Shown: positions 63,097 to 64,000 of the stretch, in pieces
Numbering within the stretch: position 1 is the stretch's first letter
Layout of the letters: every line of letters begins with the position of its first letter
NCBI GenBank assembly: GCA_018646605.1
Contig: JABGUL010000027.1
Span: 124,001-188,000, forward strand
Direction: 5' to 3'
DNA: 64,000 nt
Source: Flavobacteriaceae bacterium
GTDB lineage: Bacteria > Bacteroidota > Bacteroidia > Flavobacteriales > Flavobacteriaceae
Program-made: the position numbers and the translations under genes
The notes under the pieces: model-generated
What the model was told of the DNA's origin: nothing
Seen by the model: only the letters and a program-made list of their open reading frames with translations
Database searches by the model: none

Positions 63097-64000
63097 ATGA
63101 AAACCTATCTATCTAAATTTACTTTAAGCGTAAGCCTCGTAGTTCTGTTAACTGGCTGTGCAGCTTTAAAAACCAACAATTCTTCAAGCCCTATCCTTAT
63201 AGAAGCTTCCATAGATCTGGAGAATGTAGTGGATGATAAAGTGAAAATTACAATTTCACCTTCCGCATTAGCAAGTGATGAAATTATTTTTTATATCCCT
63301 CAGATTGTGCCTGGAACCTATGAATATTCAAATTTTGGTCGTTTTGCAGAAGATCTTAAAGCCTTTGACAGCAAAGGAAATTCTCTAACGGTAACCGCTA
63401 TTGATCAAAATAGTTGGAAAATAGAAGGTGCAAAAAAGCTACAAAGAATAACGTATTGGGTCAATGACACCTTTGACGGGCCTGATGGCAGCGAAATCTA
63501 TCCTATGGGTGGAACTAGTTTTGATACTGACAAAACCCACTTGCTCAATTTACATAGTATGATTGGCTATTTTGAAAACTTAAAGGAAAGCCCTTACAAA
63601 CTGTCCGTGCGATCTCCAAAAAATCTTCAAGCGTTTACTTCATTACCTTCTATTTCAATCTCTGATTCGTTAGACATTTTTAAAGCGGATCGTTATTTTC
63701 ATATCATAGACAATCCGATTATGTATAGCGAACCCAATGCGGTTTCATTTGATTTAGATGATATAAAGGTTGGATTAGCGATTTATTCTCCTTCCGGAAC
63801 GCACAAAGCTACTGCTTATCAACCTGCGATTCAAGAAATGATGCTTGCCCAGAAGAAGTTTTTAGGCGAGTCTAACAATACACCTAGTTATGATATTTTA
63901 TTGTATTTAATGGGAATGGATGACTTACAGTATTTTGGAGGTATGATGGGGGCTTTAGAACACCATACTTCAACGACCGTAGTTTTTGTTGATCAAATGC
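63097..64000 (+). CDS. M61-like peptidase, 3'-truncated by window edge
   Basis: The frame runs from the ATG at 63097 off the window end (301 codons). A lipoprotein signal ends LLTGC (Cys 21). The visible part is the beta-rich N-terminal domain typical of M61 glycyl aminopeptidases: IPQIVPGTYEYSNFGRFAEDLKAFD is shortened here to PGTYEYSNFGRF, followed by YWVNDTFD. The zinc motif HExxH and any PDZ domain would lie beyond the edge; EHHTST at the end probably precedes it. The assignment rests on the N-terminal domain only. Confidence 0.7.
   Translation, partial: MKTYLSKFTLSVSLVVLLTGCAALKTNNSSSPILIEASIDLENVVDDKVKITISPSALASDEIIFYIPQIVPGTYEYSNFGRFAEDLKAFDSKGNSLTVTAIDQNSWKIEGAKKLQRITYWVNDTFDGPDGSEIYPMGGTSFDTDKTHLLNLHSMIGYFENLKESPYKLSVRSPKNLQAFTSLPSISISDSLDIFKADRYFHIIDNPIMYSEPNAVSFDLDDIKVGLAIYSPSGTHKATAYQPAIQEMMLAQKKFLGESNNTPSYDILLYLMGMDDLQYFGGMMGALEHHTSTTVVFVDQM

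Overview
This window looks like a chromosomal segment of a marine or environmental flavobacterium (Bacteroidota, Flavobacteriia). The DNA is AT-rich and genes are tightly packed on both strands. Several starts sit just downstream of the Bacteroidota promoter signature TAnnTTTG. Marker genes agree: a GldF-GldG gliding protein, the type IX secretion regulator PorX, an LpxC-FabZ fusion, a HisN-HisB fusion, a split transketolase and a carotenoid cluster. I see no rRNA, CRISPR array, insertion sequence, prophage or integrase. Nearly everything is core metabolism or housekeeping.

Layout. 1-3.5 kb: the end of a SurA-like prolyl isomerase converges on crtZ-crtB and a MerR regulator that keeps both B12-binding motifs of the CarH/LitR photoreceptors; tRNA-Lys and tRNA-Leu follow. 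3.6-8.3 kb: shikimate kinase, a phosphoribosyltransferase, an S4 RNA-binding protein, an FKBP lipoprotein, an outer-membrane barrel and a split transketolase. 8.4-14.1 kb: tgt, an LptF/G permease, a DMT exporter, accA and dnaB. 14.1-16.4 kb: a GNAT, a HAD phosphatase and prfB, whose programmed +1 frameshift has an unusual hairpin just upstream. 16.7-25.5 kb: a DUF3667 protein, an ABC-F ATPase, a metzincin-like protease, threonine aldolase and an S9 peptidase. 25.5-27.9 kb: a cysteine-synthase-like enzyme translationally coupled to a serine-palmitoyltransferase-like enzyme, a candidate pair for sulfonolipid (capnine) synthesis. 27.9-34.3 kb: dnaN, a fused gldF-gldG, a SAM hydrolase, phoH and purC.

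34.3-35.5 kb holds a lipase-like lipoprotein gene split by a frameshift at an A7 run. 35.6-41.6 kb: miaA, a potassium channel with a zinc ribbon, an exonuclease/GIY-YIG fusion, YggS, a DUF1015 protein and an oxidoreductase. 41.6-47.1 kb: pcm, proline dehydrogenase, tsaE, porX and an HD hydrolase. 47.1-53.4 kb: lpxD, lpxC-fabZ, lpxA, efp, sucD, fabG and an SPFH protein. 53.4-60.6 kb: a complete histidine operon hisGDCBHAF(IE). It is preceded by a promoter, a 17-codon leader peptide with three consecutive His codons, and a mutually exclusive antiterminator/terminator pair. 60.6-64 kb: a DUF885 lipoprotein, a DUF2461 protein and the start of an M61-like peptidase cut by the window end.

The most noteworthy items are the his attenuator, the CarH-like regulator beside an incomplete crt cluster, the hairpin at the prfB frameshift site, the GldF-GldG fusion, the candidate sulfonolipid pair and the A7 frameshift. 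I did not find a convincing wholly new multi-gene system. Family assignments come from reading motifs, without database searches.
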